DNA of 64,000 nt from Lepisosteus oculatus (GCF_040954835.1 NC_090698.1:49362284-49426283); one strand, 5' to 3'. Counted from the first letter of the stretch, positions 37,701 through 51,829 are shown. Made by a program: numbers and translations. Notes: generated from the letters alone by a model not told the origin.

Positions 37701-40700
37701 CAAGCAAGTATATATGGGTACTGAAATGTTTATTTGATAAATGCATAGTTAGCAGGGGATTACTGTACTAAAAGCAAATCTGTCTGCCACCTCTTAGTCT
37801 CAAAGCAGTTAAGGTGATGATGAAGAGATATTTTTGTGATACTCTTTTTCAGTCCCTCAGTTAATTCTCAGGCGGAAGTACCGGTGACCGGACTTTTTTA
37901 CAAAATCCCAGATTAATTTATAACTTTGTGTATATGAATTACAATCCAAATGAGCATAATTGCATTCTGCTGAGCATGATATTGAGGGAATACATAAAGC
38001 ACAGTGGACAGCAGCACTCAGAATTACATTTATCAGCATGACGGGATTCCTTGTAATCCTTGAATGTTTAGGATTAACCTTAGTTAGCATTCAGCAATCT
38101 GAACCAATAAGATATCTCGGGATTCACGGTGTTCTCATTGTAAATTGTCTTTATAAATAACAGCACATTTTGCAGCTGTCAATTTAAAGATTTCAAAGAC
38201 ATCGGTGTGCTTACCAAGATTTTTTTTTTAATGACTGTTATCTGTACTTCCAAGGACAAACAGCAGCCCTCCATACACCGAGGTGCAGGAGTCAGCGAGT
38301 AGGAATAAGGCCAAAAAGAGGAAGATAGCGGAGACTTCGAATGTCATCACAGAGACTCTGCCCTCCGTGGAGACCGAGCCAGTGGAAATCGAAGTGGAGT
38401 TTGCTGGCAGCACCATCGAACTGGAGGAAGGGGGCATAGAGGAAGTGGTGGACATGGGAAAAGGTGTCAAGGGTTCCCAGGCCTCCTCTGATGATTCTGC
38501 ACTAGCCCTGCTGGCTGACATTACCAGCAAATACCAGCAAGGAGAGCAGACGCTCCATATAGTGAAAAAAGACGTCGAAGTCGTCGCACAAGAAGATGCA
38601 CCTACCCCTAAATCTCTGGAGAACATAGAAGTGGTGGAAGTGCAGATCTCCCACCTCAACAACCTCTTCCGGTGCGACAAGTGCGACCGCTCCTTCAAGC
38701 TCTTCTACCACCTGAAGCAGCACATGAAGGTCCACTCGGACAAGCCTTTCGTGTGCCCGCACTGCAACAAGACCTACACCCGCGAAAGCGCCCTGAAGCA
38801 GCACCTTAACTGCAACCACTTCGAGGCCGAACAGTCCCGCCGCCAGCGGCCCCAGAAGAAGATGCACGTCTGCGAGTACTGCGAGAAGCAGTTCGACCAC
38901 TTCGGCCATTTCAAGGAACATCTGAGGAAACACACAGGTGAGACCGGCTTCTCTTGCTGCTGGAGATGAGAGGAGTTCGCTGAAGAAAGTATAATTCAAG
39001 TCGCCTGGCTTTCAACAGTAGCAGTACATGCTTGAGCTTCAGTGCAAATGAACGTTTTCAGGGGGGCTTCGGAATGTTTTTAATAGTTTTTGCAGAGCAG
39101 AAAAACAAAGATTTTAAAATTTGGGTTTCGTTCACTGATGAAGTCTGAGCTGATATTTGAATTTGAACACCAGATTAAATCATTTTAAGATTTATACTTT
39201 TGTTTGATGCAGTTATCTGAAGTCTCTGGCAGAGATAAAACCCTGTTAATGTTCTAGGTGTTTATATCAGGAGAATATGGAGTGTTCTAATTAGTTTCCT
39301 TCAAGTTGATTCATAGACGTGCTGCTGAAATTTGGAAGAGGATTTGTAGTTTGGAATTGTGTCCGGCTTAGTTGTCACTTATTGTGATAAGACTGCTGCA
39401 TTTCATGGGCATGCCTCAAAGAATTTGTCTTCTTGATGGGCAAATGACAAAATGTTTCATGTTGTTCTTTTCTAGGTTGAACAGAGTACACCACTGACAA
39501 TTATGCCATAACTGTGTTTTCTAGGTGAAAAACCATTTGAATGTCCAGACTGCCATGAACGTTTTGCCAGGAATAGTACATTAAAGTGCCATATGGCTGC
39601 CTGTCAAAATGGTGTTGGTGCAAAAAAAGGACGAAAGAAGCTCTACGAATGCCAGGTACTTATTGTCAAAAACATATTTTTTTAAAACATTTAAGTCTGC
39701 AGCCACCAAACACTTGTGCACTTGCCCATAGCTGGATGGATGGTGCTAAGAGTTTTGGATACATGACACTGCATTCACTACATTGCATTTTAAATTCCCT
39801 TGGTTTCTTTTCAGTGTTCATATGATGTATGATAAAGTAAATAAAATGGAGCTATATTGGGAAGCGATAAGGTTGCCAATATGCCAGAAAAGGACTAAAA
39901 TAAGTTGACATCTGAATAGGTTTGCTTCCTTTTAGTGTTTATTTCATTCTTCCTGATTACTTTCATTTTTGCTTCTCACTAGAAAACTATTAGCGTGTCA
40001 CTGCTATGGATGTGAAACATCAGATTGTGTTGGTACCACTGTCTCTCCTTGTATGAGAGCAATACGTCTTTCGTGGATCGGCAGGCCACAGTAATTGGTG
40101 GCACTGTGGAGGATAAGATTATCTCTCTGTGATATAATGGAAACTCCAGTCTGGTATAGTTTCTGTTTCTTTTGTTTCACATTGGTTTTCCCTTTTGAAT
40201 GAAACAAATATAAAAAGTTAGTAATTTATTATGATATTTTGTGCACACATATACTGTATATATTTCTAAAAAGTAGGCAAGACTTCATATAAAGTACTTC
40301 AATGTAAAAATATGGAAACTATAATAATATGCATTTAAAAACTGCAATTTACATGTATATATTTTAAGCACTTAATTGCTACAGGGCACATTACACAAAG
40401 ACAAGGTACATAAAATAAACTGAAATAAAGATCAGAATATAGTATTGCTTACAGAATTGTTTTAAAACTTAATTAATAATAGTTAAATCGGCTGATAGAG
40501 ACTTAAATAAAATACACATATTTTGGGAAAAAATGTTTTTAAAATGTATTTGAGAACACAAGGTTATTGGCTTTGTTTTGAAATACTTGTATCATTTCAA
40601 ATATTTAACAGTTTAATAAACAGCTGATGGCCCTGCTGTGAATTAAACTGTCACAGTAAAATCATTGGAAAATCTCATTCTCCTACTCAGTTAAACACAT

Positions 40701-41731
40701 TTCTGCTGCACAAAGTTGTTGGAAGTGGTATTATAAACTGCAGAATATTGACAAGAAAATGTAGCTGTCGGTGGGAAGTATTTTTCCCCAGTGCCCTTAT
40801 ATTAATTGCTAACTGCCGTTTTGAGTTTCTTGTAATGGAGGTTTTGAAAAATGGCAAAGTAAATGTTTAATGCAATATTATTCTTCCTTAGAACTGTACT
40901 GCAGCTTTTCATAGGCTTTTGTAGAGCATATTTCCTGCAATGATTCCATTGTAAATCTTAGTCGGAGTAAATCTTGGTCTAACATGAAATCTAGGCAAGT
41001 AAACACAGAACAGAAGGTTCTAGTTTGCCTCTTCTCCCAAGTTCATCCCCGTAAGGGAATTGCATTGAAATACATTTCTGTTAGCAGCAGACAGCCAAGA
41101 AAACGTCCAACGTCATCCATCAACAGTAACGGTCTGGTCATCTCCTTCCAGCCTTACTCTCATGTCTCCTCTCTTCCAGGTGTGCAGCAGTGTGTTCAAC
41201 AGCTGGGAGCAGTTCAAGGACCACCTGGTGATCCACACCGGGGAGAAGCCCAACCACTGCACGCTGTGTGACGTCTGGTTCACCCAGCCGAACGACATGC
41301 GCGTCCACCTGCGTGACTTCCACGCCATTCACGAGAAGGTGGTGACGGAGGTGGTGATCGCCGAGCCGGGGGCCTCCGAGGCCCTGCTGGAGGAGGTGCA
41401 GGTGGAGCCGGAGCAGATGGAGGCCGGCCACGTCGTGGAGGCAGTGCAGGTGGAGACCGTCGAGGGCGAGCAGGGGAAGGTCGAAGCAGGGGTCGACCTC
41501 CGGCACGGCGAAGAGGCTGAGGAAGTGACTGTAGCCCCCGAGGAGCCGCGGGGAAGCGAGCCAGACCCGGGACAGCAGCTGCAGTTCAAAGTGGAACAGA
41601 TCTCTGGCAGTGCTGTACAGCACTACCTGGAACAGACTGTGCAGGACACAGAGGTCCCTGAGGAGCAGGAGCAGGTGGAAATACACGTAGAAGAGACAGA
41701 GATTAGTGAAGTGCAAGCAGTAGAAGTATAA
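28715..41731 (+). CDS. znf131: ZNF131, BTB and C2H2 zinc-finger transcription factor (6 coding exons)
   Basis: Coding exons: 28730-28853 (exon from 28715), 33610-33711, 34658-34802, 38255-38937, 39525-39655, 41180-41731 (TAA). All introns are GT-AG and phases fit, giving 578 residues against about 623 in the long human form. Residues about 24-121 are the BTB dimerisation domain (FTDITLIVDG, HKAVLAACS, EPLVEIEG, RHLIEFTYTAKL). A basic nuclear localisation stretch, NKAKKRKIAE, is at about 141-150. Six zinc fingers run from about 264 to 446: the first four with C-x2-C pairs CDKC, CPHC, CEYC and CPDC (the fourth ends H-x3-C), then CQVC and CTLC. The tail is Glu/Val-rich and acidic. The start ATG lies 15 bases after the acceptor and opens MSEEEVVEYG. 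Human ZNF131 is a nuclear DNA-binding repressor or activator; targets here are unknown. The last exon is notably GC-rich. Confidence 0.95.
29225..29560 (+). repeat. Dispersed repeat family D, in ZNF131 intron 2
   Basis: Carries 'ttgtttggttatagtaattg', 'ctgctgtttcttgaaagaag' and 'gcatttcccctcagtttaga', matching the copies at 17.2 and 29.9 kb. Confidence 0.6.
29603..29922. repeat. Fold-back element with about 54-base inverted arms
   Basis: The left arm (29603-29656) and right arm (29870-29922) are inverted copies of each other, containing 'gaaaggaaacacaacgtttc' on the left and its complement on the right. They are separated by about 213 bases without coding capacity. A related fold-back lies at 33829-33970. 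Such elements are usually non-autonomous DNA transposons. Confidence 0.65.
29935..30130 (+). repeat. Dispersed repeat family D, second copy in ZNF131 intron 2
   Basis: Contains 'gatctcatccagctgtttct' and 'atggctgggcagcttgatcc'. Together with 29225-29560 it flanks the fold-back element, which may have inserted between or next to them. Confidence 0.55.
30135..30455 (+). repeat. Local duplicate, copy 2 (ZNF131 intron 2)
   Basis: Partner of 27170-27600. The two copies flank the first coding exon of ZNF131 about 2.9 kb apart in direct orientation. No second copy of that exon was found. Confidence 0.7.
31070..31200 (-). repeat. Tail fragment of the 5S-type SINE
   Basis: Reverse-strand copy of the 3' part seen at 33030-33470: 'cactcaaagcgctttatagg', then 'ggggactcccctccaccacc'. 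It has an AT-rich end, 'aattataattataattgc', at its left. Confidence 0.7.
31897..32218 (+). repeat. tRNA-derived SINE, near full length
   Basis: The 5' head has a pol III box A-like stretch (GTGGCTCTGTAGCTAAGG) and a good box B, GGTTCAAATCC, at 31984-31994, the signs of a tRNA-derived SINE. The body includes 'cctgagcaaggcccttaacc' and the tail ends in (ATT)n. An inverted, 5'-truncated relative lies at 45070-45330. It is in ZNF131 intron 2. Confidence 0.8.
32219..33029. other. ZNF131 intron 2, purine-rich stretch
   Basis: About 32350-32720 is strikingly purine-rich and more GC-rich than the rest of the intron, and it contains a C11 run near 32573. It may be part of an unrecognised mobile element. 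No coding potential could be supported. Confidence 0.4.
33030..33470 (+). repeat. 5S-type SINE body and tail, 5' truncated
   Basis: Runs from 'atgtgggtcctaatgcctca' through 'aaaaatcccagggcgtttct' and 'cctcctgataatccccatct' to 'aaagcgctttgagtggagtg' and an ATTATT tail. The same body occurs behind the 5S-like head at 44.9 kb. It ends about 140 bases before the second coding exon of ZNF131. Confidence 0.7.
33829..33970. repeat. Short fold-back element
   Basis: Arms 'acaagtaataggttta' and 'taaacctattacttgt' are inverted around a core sharing 'gtggagccttcttc' with the element at 29.6 kb. It lies in ZNF131 intron 3. Confidence 0.6.
34803..38254. other. ZNF131 intron 4
   Basis: About 3.45 kb of AT-rich intron. 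No repeat was firmly recognised. One minus-strand stretch (36322-36552) has an acceptor-like start and a 70-codon frame and is described as a finding; otherwise nothing is seen. Confidence 0.55.
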
Positions 41732-42228
41732 GAAAAGAACCATGTTAGCCCTTGGTATTTCTTTTTCGGGAAGGCAATAACAATCCACTGACTCCTTTCA
41801 CCACAGTGAATATCGATAAACCATGAATTGCCTACTGAGAAAACTTGTTGGTTTAATAATTGACAGTTTCAAATATAAATATAAATAATATTTAGGATAT
41901 TTATTTTCAGACAGGATTTACTTGCTACTTAACGTACATCTTTGGAGGAGAAATTATCTTTGAATGTGTTTTTAAGTTTAATAGCTTATCGACCACACCC
42001 CTTCACTTTTCCATCGTTTCCCACTGAATGAAGAAATGGTGTCATCTGCCTTTTTTAGGTCTTGGTACAGAGCAGAGAAGTGATTGCGCTTTGCCAGTAA
42101 GATGTTTGAAGGAATTTGATGTATCCTCCCAATGGGCCTCCCCGAAGAAACCATCAATTTTAATCTTACCGTGAAATTCTCTGTGAACTCTGAAAGTCTG
42201 ATGTTGGTAATGTATGACAGATGAAGTT

Positions 42229-42234
42229 AATAAA
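42229..42234 (+). terminator. ZNF131 poly(A) signal
   Basis: AATAAA about 500 bases after the stop codon, followed by a T-rich stretch. It is the first canonical signal after the stop, so the 3' UTR is probably about 0.5 kb. Confidence 0.7.
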
Positions 42235-42259
42235 TGCTTTCTATGAAAAATATGTATAT

Positions 42260-43066
42260 GTCAGCTACATGGTATGTTTTTTTTACTCATTTGTAAAGCT
42301 GTCTGTTGCAATTAAAAACATTTTTCTTTGTTTTTAAACTTGTTGTTTGGTCAGATCTTTAAGACACAAGATCACAACAATCACTTAAAACAAGGCCACA
42401 AAATCAACAGAAACTGTTTATCCACTGCTTATCCACAAAAAGGCCTTTCTTTTAGTTTTTGTATTGTTTTGGTATGATAGGTCACAGCTGCATGCTTTAA
42501 TATTATATATGACTTTTTCATTCTTTTCTAGAAGTGCAATTAAAGTATAATCAAGAAATGTTATTGATCTATTGAAAATGGTAAAACACCTGTTTTAGGA
42601 GTAGGAGCTATAAAATATGGTGTAAAAAGAGCAAAGCACGTAGAAACAGTGTGACCTAGTTTATATTATTGTTTATTATTTGCTAGTCTGATTCCCTTGT
42701 CCAGGGTGACTTACAGTGCAGAATGTTAACATTAATTTCACTGGGGACAACAACATCCAAAAATTTAATTAGAGGATGTTTGAGATCCTAGGTGGGATAA
42801 GTCTGGCTTAACCTAGTTGGTTAGTACATAACTATCCCCCATTCAGAGAGGAAACCGAGAAGATGTGGGTAGAGGAGGGTTGCTTGAAATAAATGCAAAG
42901 AACTTGTGCTTGATACATGTGTATATAGCTAATTTCCTCAAACAGCTAGTGTGTGATTGACTTGTCGTTGTTATCCCCCCTGAACTTCAGTTAATAACTT
43001 TAAATGTAAGTTTCTCAACAAAGCATTTCTTAAACGCCAAAGCCATATTTATTGTCCTAAAACAAA
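42260..43066. other. Intergenic DNA, nothing recognised
   Basis: AT-rich stretch between the ZNF131 poly(A) signal and the Tc1 element. No gene or repeat was recognised. Confidence 0.45.
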
Positions 43067-44663
<1,597 letters not shown>

Positions 44664-44889
44664 TATGTGTGTGCAGGAAAACCTAAATTGAAAGTATTAT
44701 ACTGCAATGCATGTAAGGATGATGATGGTTACCATTGAACATTGATTAACTGATTTTATTGCCATATTCCAACAGGTCAATTTCAGTCTGTAGGGTACGC
44801 TTAACTTAATAACTTCATAATGAAAAGAAAAGTTCTGTTTTTCACAAAATTCTCTACTGACAGCTGTCTAGGCTTCATTTGCCTTCAAT

Positions 44890-45610
44890 CATGCTCAACT
44901 CAAAAAGCAGTATTACCCTGATCACAGTAGATCTGAGAAGCTAAGCAAGGCTGAACCTGGTCAGTATTGGGATGACTTTGTTGCTTCTGTAAGTAGGACC
45001 TCTAGGTGGCACTATTTAAAAATGAGTATCTCAGTGTGGTGAATGGGACTCCGTGCTGTAGGAATCTTTTGAATAGTAATAATAATAATAAATTATTATT
45101 ATTATAACAGCACTTTAATAACGCTTTACAGTTTCTTGCATTAGGAATTTGTCTTTTCGCATACCCCAGCTTGCTCTCCATGAGACACACAGACAGGGAG
45201 AGAGCCTGGGGACAGAGCGCAGGGTCAGCCATTGTACAGTGCCCCTGGAGCAGCTGGGGTTAAGGGCCTTGCTCAGGAGCCCAATGGAGTAGGATTCCTC
45301 TGCTGGCTGTGGGATTTGAACCGGCAATTTTAAATGATACTTTAAACTGATACTGTTCCTAGTACTTGCTAATTAATGACCCCTTGTCACTGTGTTTGTA
45401 AGATAGGGATGTGAACCCACCCTTAAGGTAGGTATGTAAACCTTGGTATTCTGTGGGAATTACACTTGGGCTTGCACTTTTCAGTTTCCCTAAAATGTCA
45501 TGCCTCATTTATTTGTTGAAGTAAATTCTCACTTCTCCACCTGACCTGTTGTGTAATGGGGTTGGTGGTGCTTTGGGTCATCCATGTACTGTACGTACTA
45601 CACATCCATG
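44890..45610 (+). repeat. 5S-rRNA-derived SINE interrupted by a tRNA-derived SINE
   Basis: 44897-44975 resembles 5S rRNA, with 'gagaagctaagcaaggctga' and 'acctggtcagtattgggatg' matching the internal promoter region. The body continues to about 45062, stops, and resumes at 45340 with 'actttaaactgatactg', which is where the same family continues elsewhere. The gap holds an inverted tRNA-SINE. The stretch at 45515-45580 is shared with 52165-52240. Confidence 0.65.
45070..45330 (-). repeat. tRNA-derived SINE, inverted, 5' truncated
   Basis: Reverse complement of 31985-32215: it contains 'ttgtcttttcgcatacccca', 'gttaagggccttgctcagga' and ends at the box B complement 'gggatttgaacc'. Short (TAA)n runs mark its 3' tail. 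'ttttgaat' before and 'ttttaaat' after may be the decayed target duplication. Confidence 0.75.
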
Positions 45611-48600
45611 GCGGAAGAAGTGGGTCCTTTCCTATATGCATGTGTGAGTTTCTGCATTCTTTGGCATTGAAACAAGCAATAATCATATATATAGCTAAAA
45701 AATGAACCACTTCCTTCATTTGTGATTTGAAATTAGTTTAATATCATAAGATAAAAGCTAATTTCTATGAATATACTGTCATTGGCACTCCACTAGGGCA
45801 TCACAAGTCAGGTTAACATTGCAGTTTGTTTTTAACCCAGTCAAACTGTCAACTTGGCTGTGTTTCTCACTCCTCAGCCCTTTCCAGGCGCCCTGGCTGA
45901 GGTGAACTGTGCATTTTTCCCACTACCATGTTTCCTGAATTCCCCTTTATCAACACTACCCACCTGAAGTAATGTAACAAGGATCCTTTAAGCTTTCATT
46001 GATTTATTCTTTTCATTATTATTCAGCTTCTCTCATTGTCCTTTGCTATATTGTGCTTTATTTAGGAAAAAAGGTTTTACAGATATATCAATGTCTCTGT
46101 AAAGTAAATGTTTCTAACACAAATGCTGTATGTCAAATCAATTAAGTATCAATTTGTAATTTATAAAACAATTGTAATTGTTTTCCAATACGTTATGAGG
46201 AAAATGTATATTAATATTATATAATATTATATATTATATATTAGGGCTGTGTTTGTGTTCTAGGCCCTTGCTATTATCTCCATAGCAATGAAAAGTAGTC
46301 ACCGATCAATCTTAAATATTTGATTAATCACATATAAGGATTCTTTGCTCCTGTTTAAGAGTTTATTTTTCTGATAACCACTGGATTTTTAATTAAATGC
46401 ATATCTGGAGTGATTTGAAATGAACACTGATGATTTTAAAAGAATTTGGTTTGTTAGCTTTTTGGAAATAGTAATTCATTCAAAATAAATTAGTCTACTT
46501 TCAAATTAGGACTAATTAATCTTTGTAAACGCAATTTGTGAACAGAATTGTATTTCTAGAAAGGGACGTGTGAAATGAACCTAAATTTGTATTTGAGCAA
46601 TATTTGTTCAGGCATGATAATGATAATAACCATTGCAACAGCAAAGACGATATTTTCTCATTACAAAAAGACAGGCATTATGAAATGTGTAACTAATTTT
46701 TTTCTATAAAAGCACTTGAAGCATACTCAATTCTAAAGCACATTCTTGGCAAATATTGTATATTATGAATTTGTGGCACAGAAATGTTGCTTGGTGAAGG
46801 AGCACTTTAATTATGTTGCACAGTATTGTGATAGGTGAGTACAAATTCATACACATACATATTGTTACAAATAGAGGGTTAAGCAAATACAGTGCGTCAT
46901 AATAAAAAAGTATTTTTAAAAACTAAATCACAAAAACAAAGGATCCAAGATGCTATACGCGTACAACCTTAAACATCATCACTATGTTTTCAAATAAAGG
47001 CATTTCAGGTGCCTATATAAAGTTACTTTTTACAAGCATTCCTACAGAGACGGAAACGAATTTCTCAATTATGTTATTTAATTATGCTACATAGTATTGT
47101 GATAGTTCAGTACAAATCCATAGACTATCTGCTGTTGCAGGTTTCATGGCTAAATGCACCAAAACAAAAGTAATTTGAATCGGTTAGTTCAGGCTTTACT
47201 TCTTAAAAGACCATCCCACTCACTCTCGGCTCTGTCTAAAATGCTCTATAAACGTGGAAATGGACCACACTTCAATTGTTCTAATCAAGACAAAGAATAT
47301 TTCAGTGGAACAAAAACCCCTTCTATTATCTACTCTGCAATTAATACAGCGTACAACAGTGAGTCAGAGTAGGCAGGTTATATATTTAACTATTCCCACA
47401 CTGGCTATTTGATGCTACTATCAGAGCGTGTCAGAACCTTGGAAAGCTCCAACAAGCGAGACTAGGATCTATCATCTGAGAGAGATATTTAAAGTATTTT
47501 TCCAGTGTATAACCCTTTTCTTTGTTTTGACGTGTCACTCATATCTACGACCGCTGTTCACCATTTCAAAGTGCACTACATTTATTCCAGCTGTATGCAC
47601 TTGAAATGACTATTTCTTTTTATCATACTGTAACGTCTCGTAGGTATTACTGTAGTTCTGTGTTTCCGCTGGCGACAGAAAAGAAGCCCAGCCCCCTGTA
47701 ATGTGTGATATGTTAGCTTGGTTGTCATTCACTTACTGATTCACAGCCATTCGGTTACTGTCTAGCAACGCAGTGTCAGATAACAAATTTGTCAAATGGT
47801 AAAAGGCTGTTGAAGCAAATATGTATATAAACCTCATTCACAAAAAAGTAAATGGTGCGCAGCGTGTGACTTTAATGGTCTTCATTTTTCTTGGTACACA
47901 AATTTCAACTCGGTAAGGTAAGACATTTTATTTCCATGCCATGCAAGATGTACTGTTATCTATCTGAAAATAACCTTAGGCGAAGCCAATCGAAAACAAC
48001 CCTGACGATACAGGGAGGGATCGTAATTTTTCAATATACATGATAATGCAAATGTAATTGTTGGAAATAAACTGCGGGATCAAGCCAGACGACGGTTTGA
48101 GTTGCCAGTGAAATAGGTAGCGTTACATCTCTACGTTACATGTCACCGAGCAGACATTGCAATCTCCGCATCGAAGCTGTTCTAGGTCATACTTAACATA
48201 CACGAAGTGAAGGTTGCGCAGTCTTCCAAGCTTTGCTTTTTGTGTGCAGTGGCGATGTTTTCGGTAAATTACCGATATTCGAATACATTCATTTACCGAA
48301 TAAATGATGCAGTTGCAGGTTGTGGTTACTGTCCATCCGAACGTAGACGTGAGTTAAGATGCTGAGACGTTCTTGATTGCCGAAAAGAGATGGGTTACAA
48401 ATCTAGATTTCCAGTAGTTGCACACACCTCGAATAGCAATAATGTTGGACTTCTCAATATTTTTCAGCTAGGAGAAAAATAAGAGTGTGGCAAGTCTAGA
48501 TTTGTAAAACCTCTGCTCTCTTACCTCATGCAGCCCTATGATGACCCCAACAAACACTGGATAGAATATAAAATATCTGCCAACTGCCTATGGTGATATG

Positions 48601-49354
48601 AGTTTTCTAAGGATAATACCCAAAACAAACACAAAAATGGTTCAAATTAATAAAGTGCACATGTAATTAGATATTAAAAATCTGCAAAGTGATAGTTAGC
48701 AGAGAAAGGGTAAAAATATCAGAGTAGAAATCAAAGATGTAAAAGTAAACACAAACACATACTGTACCAAGGGAATGAAGGAGATAATTGCAATTGTGAA
48801 AAGGAAAGTGAGAACAGGATTTTTCTTTTGGCAGAATAAGGTTTGTAGTCAAAAGTGTGTTTACTTTTTAATAAAAGTGGTGGGAAAAGCCTGTGCCCTA
48901 GCACAAAAGGTTCATTTTAACATTATTATCCAGGAAATTACTAATATCAAGTGATTAGATAAATCAGAGTGCAACTGATATTTAGGCCACATTGCTCAGA
49001 TGCAGATAACAGTAACTAATACACTAATCAAAAGAAGAGAATAGAATCGGGCTATAGTATAATACATACCATGAATTCAACATTTTTATATCCATTACTC
49101 AGATTACAACATAAGATTAAAAAGTCAAAGAAATGCTGGTTAGTATCTGAAGGACTATCGAATACAAAACAGGGGTATAATACTGTATATTGACTAGGAA
49201 GATTAATCATTGAAAAAATAGAAAACTAAAGAACAAAGAAAAACACACAGGAGTTACGAAGGAAAAATATCTAAAATGTTCCAGTCCTAAGAACAGAAAC
49301 AGCATTGGTTTTAGCTGCACAAGAAACCACTGAAATATACGGCTAAGATCAAGT
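45611..49354. other. Intergenic DNA with a small local duplication
   Basis: No gene was recognised. Around 46806-46850 and 47078-47122 a block reading 'agtattgtgatag' with flanking similarity occurs twice in direct orientation. About 47.5-48.4 kb has a modest rise in CpG and could hold a regulatory region, but no exon could be supported. Confidence 0.45.
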
Positions 49355-49515
49355 GTAGCATCTTTGGACTGTGGGTAAGAAACTGGAACACCCGGAAGAA
49401 CAAGTAGGAGAACATGCGAACTCAATGCAAATACAGTAGCACCCCAGGGACTGGGCCCAGGGCTTCAGTACTGTGAAGCAGGAATGCTAACCAATGCACC
49501 ATCATGCCACCCAGA
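49355..49515 (+). repeat. Dispersed repeat family A, 3' fragment
   Basis: Matches the second half of the family: 'agcatctttggactgtgggt' and 'aggaatgctaaccaatgcac'. It lacks the first half. Confidence 0.65.
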
Positions 49516-51829
49516 GTTGTTAGTGTTAATGCTTATAGTAATTAATTTATTAATTAATTTTAATATGCAATGTATTTTCAAGCTTCTTTATATCACATTA
49601 ATTATTCCCTTACTTCAAAGCTACTTTTATGCCAAAGAGGAAATGAGAAACTAAACTGTTTGGTTATTTCGTGCAAATCTGTTGATGCTTTCTCACGCAC
49701 AACAAGCCTGCAAATCTGTGATCCTGTGAGCCCGGAGTTTTCTTTTTCTCATTTGCAACCAGCAATGCATGATTTATTCACCTAAACTCCAGTCACGAAG
49801 AAACCATTCAAACCCAAAACCCCCTTTTTTATTGTGGTAAGCATGAAAAGCAGTGCTATAGTACTGGAGTAAACCTCTTAGCTCAGAGAAATGTGCTTTC
49901 AGCTGCAGTGAGTAATATTTGAAAATATTGGTAAACACATGTAAAATTGCTCAAACACTATTACTTCTCTCCAAATACCCTTTATTGATTAAACATTTGA
50001 CATTTCACTTTATTGACCTTTCTTAAGGCTTGTCATTGGACAGAACAGAACATTGGAAGAACAGCTTTAATTTATCTTTTTGCTATTAAATGACATCATT
50101 ATACAGTTAACAGGCTTTGTATTCTGACATCATGTCCATTTTCATAGATAAATTGATACTTGTAATGTTACAGAATGGACCGTATCCATGTTATTTTACT
50201 GCTGTACCCAGATAATTCCTGTTTTTATCTAAGAAAACAACACTGATATTGTATTATTTTCATTACATAAGGATCTTTTATTTTCAGTTTCAAAAAACAA
50301 ATGGGACATTTAATGCAACCTAAAAGGTTTTTGTCCATTATTGTTTAAAGATCAAGTTTCAAAATGTTGACCATGAATGTACACATACTGTATGCTTCCT
50401 CTCTCTTTCTCTTAATATACAGTAAGTTGGTAACAACATCAAATATGAGCAATAGCATTTTCCCCACCAGATATTAAATTAATACATGTGGGTTAGATTG
50501 ACAGTAGTTCAAATTCAAAACCAACCACAAAGAAAAAATGCACAAATGCAAGATGAACTCTCCCAGGTCTGATATGTGAAGTTAAAATAGGTCAAAAGAA
50601 TTGTAGCCCTGACATCGTTTGGCTCGTGTTTTTCATCATTTCACAGGAGGCAGCTCACCTTGTCAATCCTCATTTTCTTAAAAAAGGCTGTTTCAGCTAG
50701 AGAGTAGAACTTTCTTCCCTCGAAGTTCTGCGGCATTTGTTCACACAGCGCCTTATTGACTGGTTTCTGGTAACCATGGCAGAATGTTCAGTGTACTTGG
50801 CCTTTGTAAATCCCAAAGGGTTATAAAAACTGATTGTCCTTTTAGAAAAGGGAGACACAGCTGATAATTTCTTCTGTTGCTTGGTACCTGTGATAGTTTT
50901 GGTTGCTGGTGGAGAGTACATGTTGGCTTTGAAAATCGCAGTCTGGCTACAGTTAAGCAAAGGTAAGGCTTTTAATTTTGGTGTTGTAATATACTTCTTA
51001 AGAAAGGACAAATAGTTCATGCTGATCCCTTTTTTTCTTTTTTTCATTTGTTCCACTTAGAAACTGCAGGAAATCCCAGGCCTTGGCTGCCACATCAAAA
51101 GTTCCGCTGCCGATGTAAGAGAATAATTAACTTTAGAATTCATTTAGAGATTAATTAACTGTAGAACCTTACAATTCAAAGCACAGGTGCTGACCTAGTG
51201 TAACCATTACTGATTAAATATGTGCATGAAAGCTCTGTTAAAGGAGAATCTCTAATACTGTTAGAAACCTTTTTTACTATCTGCATCCATTTAGTAAATC
51301 ACTATTTGCTCTATCATCTCCTGCTGGTTGTGTGTGTTTCTACTTCCTACTGGAGCCGTTAAAAGTATTTTAGCAAACTATTCTTTGTGGAAGATGTGAT
51401 GTGGGGGAGGTCTATAGCATTGAGCCAGTGTAACTTCTCACCTTGGAAAAAGCACAGCATCCTTCCAGTTTTCTTGTCCTGTACTTTTCATTTCTGTTTG
51501 CTTTTTATGTGTTTTCAAAAGCTTGTTTTGCTGAAATAGTGAAAGAGCATTGTAAGTTAAACTTAACTACAAAGACCCAATAAAAATCACTCAAATCATA
51601 TCATGAGATGTGTTTCTATTAGGGAAAGCTGAGGTAAAGATGTCATCAACATCAAACATCGTCGAATAGTGATTTTTTTTTCCAGATACCATCAAAGATA
51701 GCAGTTCCCTAAAATGTAAAGTCTTTCAACAGCTACTTAAACCACTTACATGGGGCATACTTCTAGAATTGAAACTATTAACTGTATGGTGCACACTTTA
51801 ACTGTAATGATATGTAGACACTGGAGGTC
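49516..51829. other. Intergenic DNA, nothing firm
   Basis: The only long frame is on the minus strand, 51047-50697, 116 codons from an ATG. It is basic and Ser/Thr-rich and matches no family I recognise. It could be chance, and it is not called as a gene. Confidence 0.45.

Noticed and set aside
41138-41788. Long minus-strand frame of 216 residues
   Set aside because: It is antisense to the GC-rich last exon of ZNF131, where stops are rare on both strands.
44897-44975. A functional 5S rRNA gene
   Set aside because: It is partial and diverged and is joined to a SINE body found elsewhere, so it is a 5S-derived SINE.
50697-51047. Minus-strand frame of 116 codons
   Set aside because: No recognised domain, no clear promoter or splice context. 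Kept only as a note because its length is slightly unusual for AT-rich DNA.
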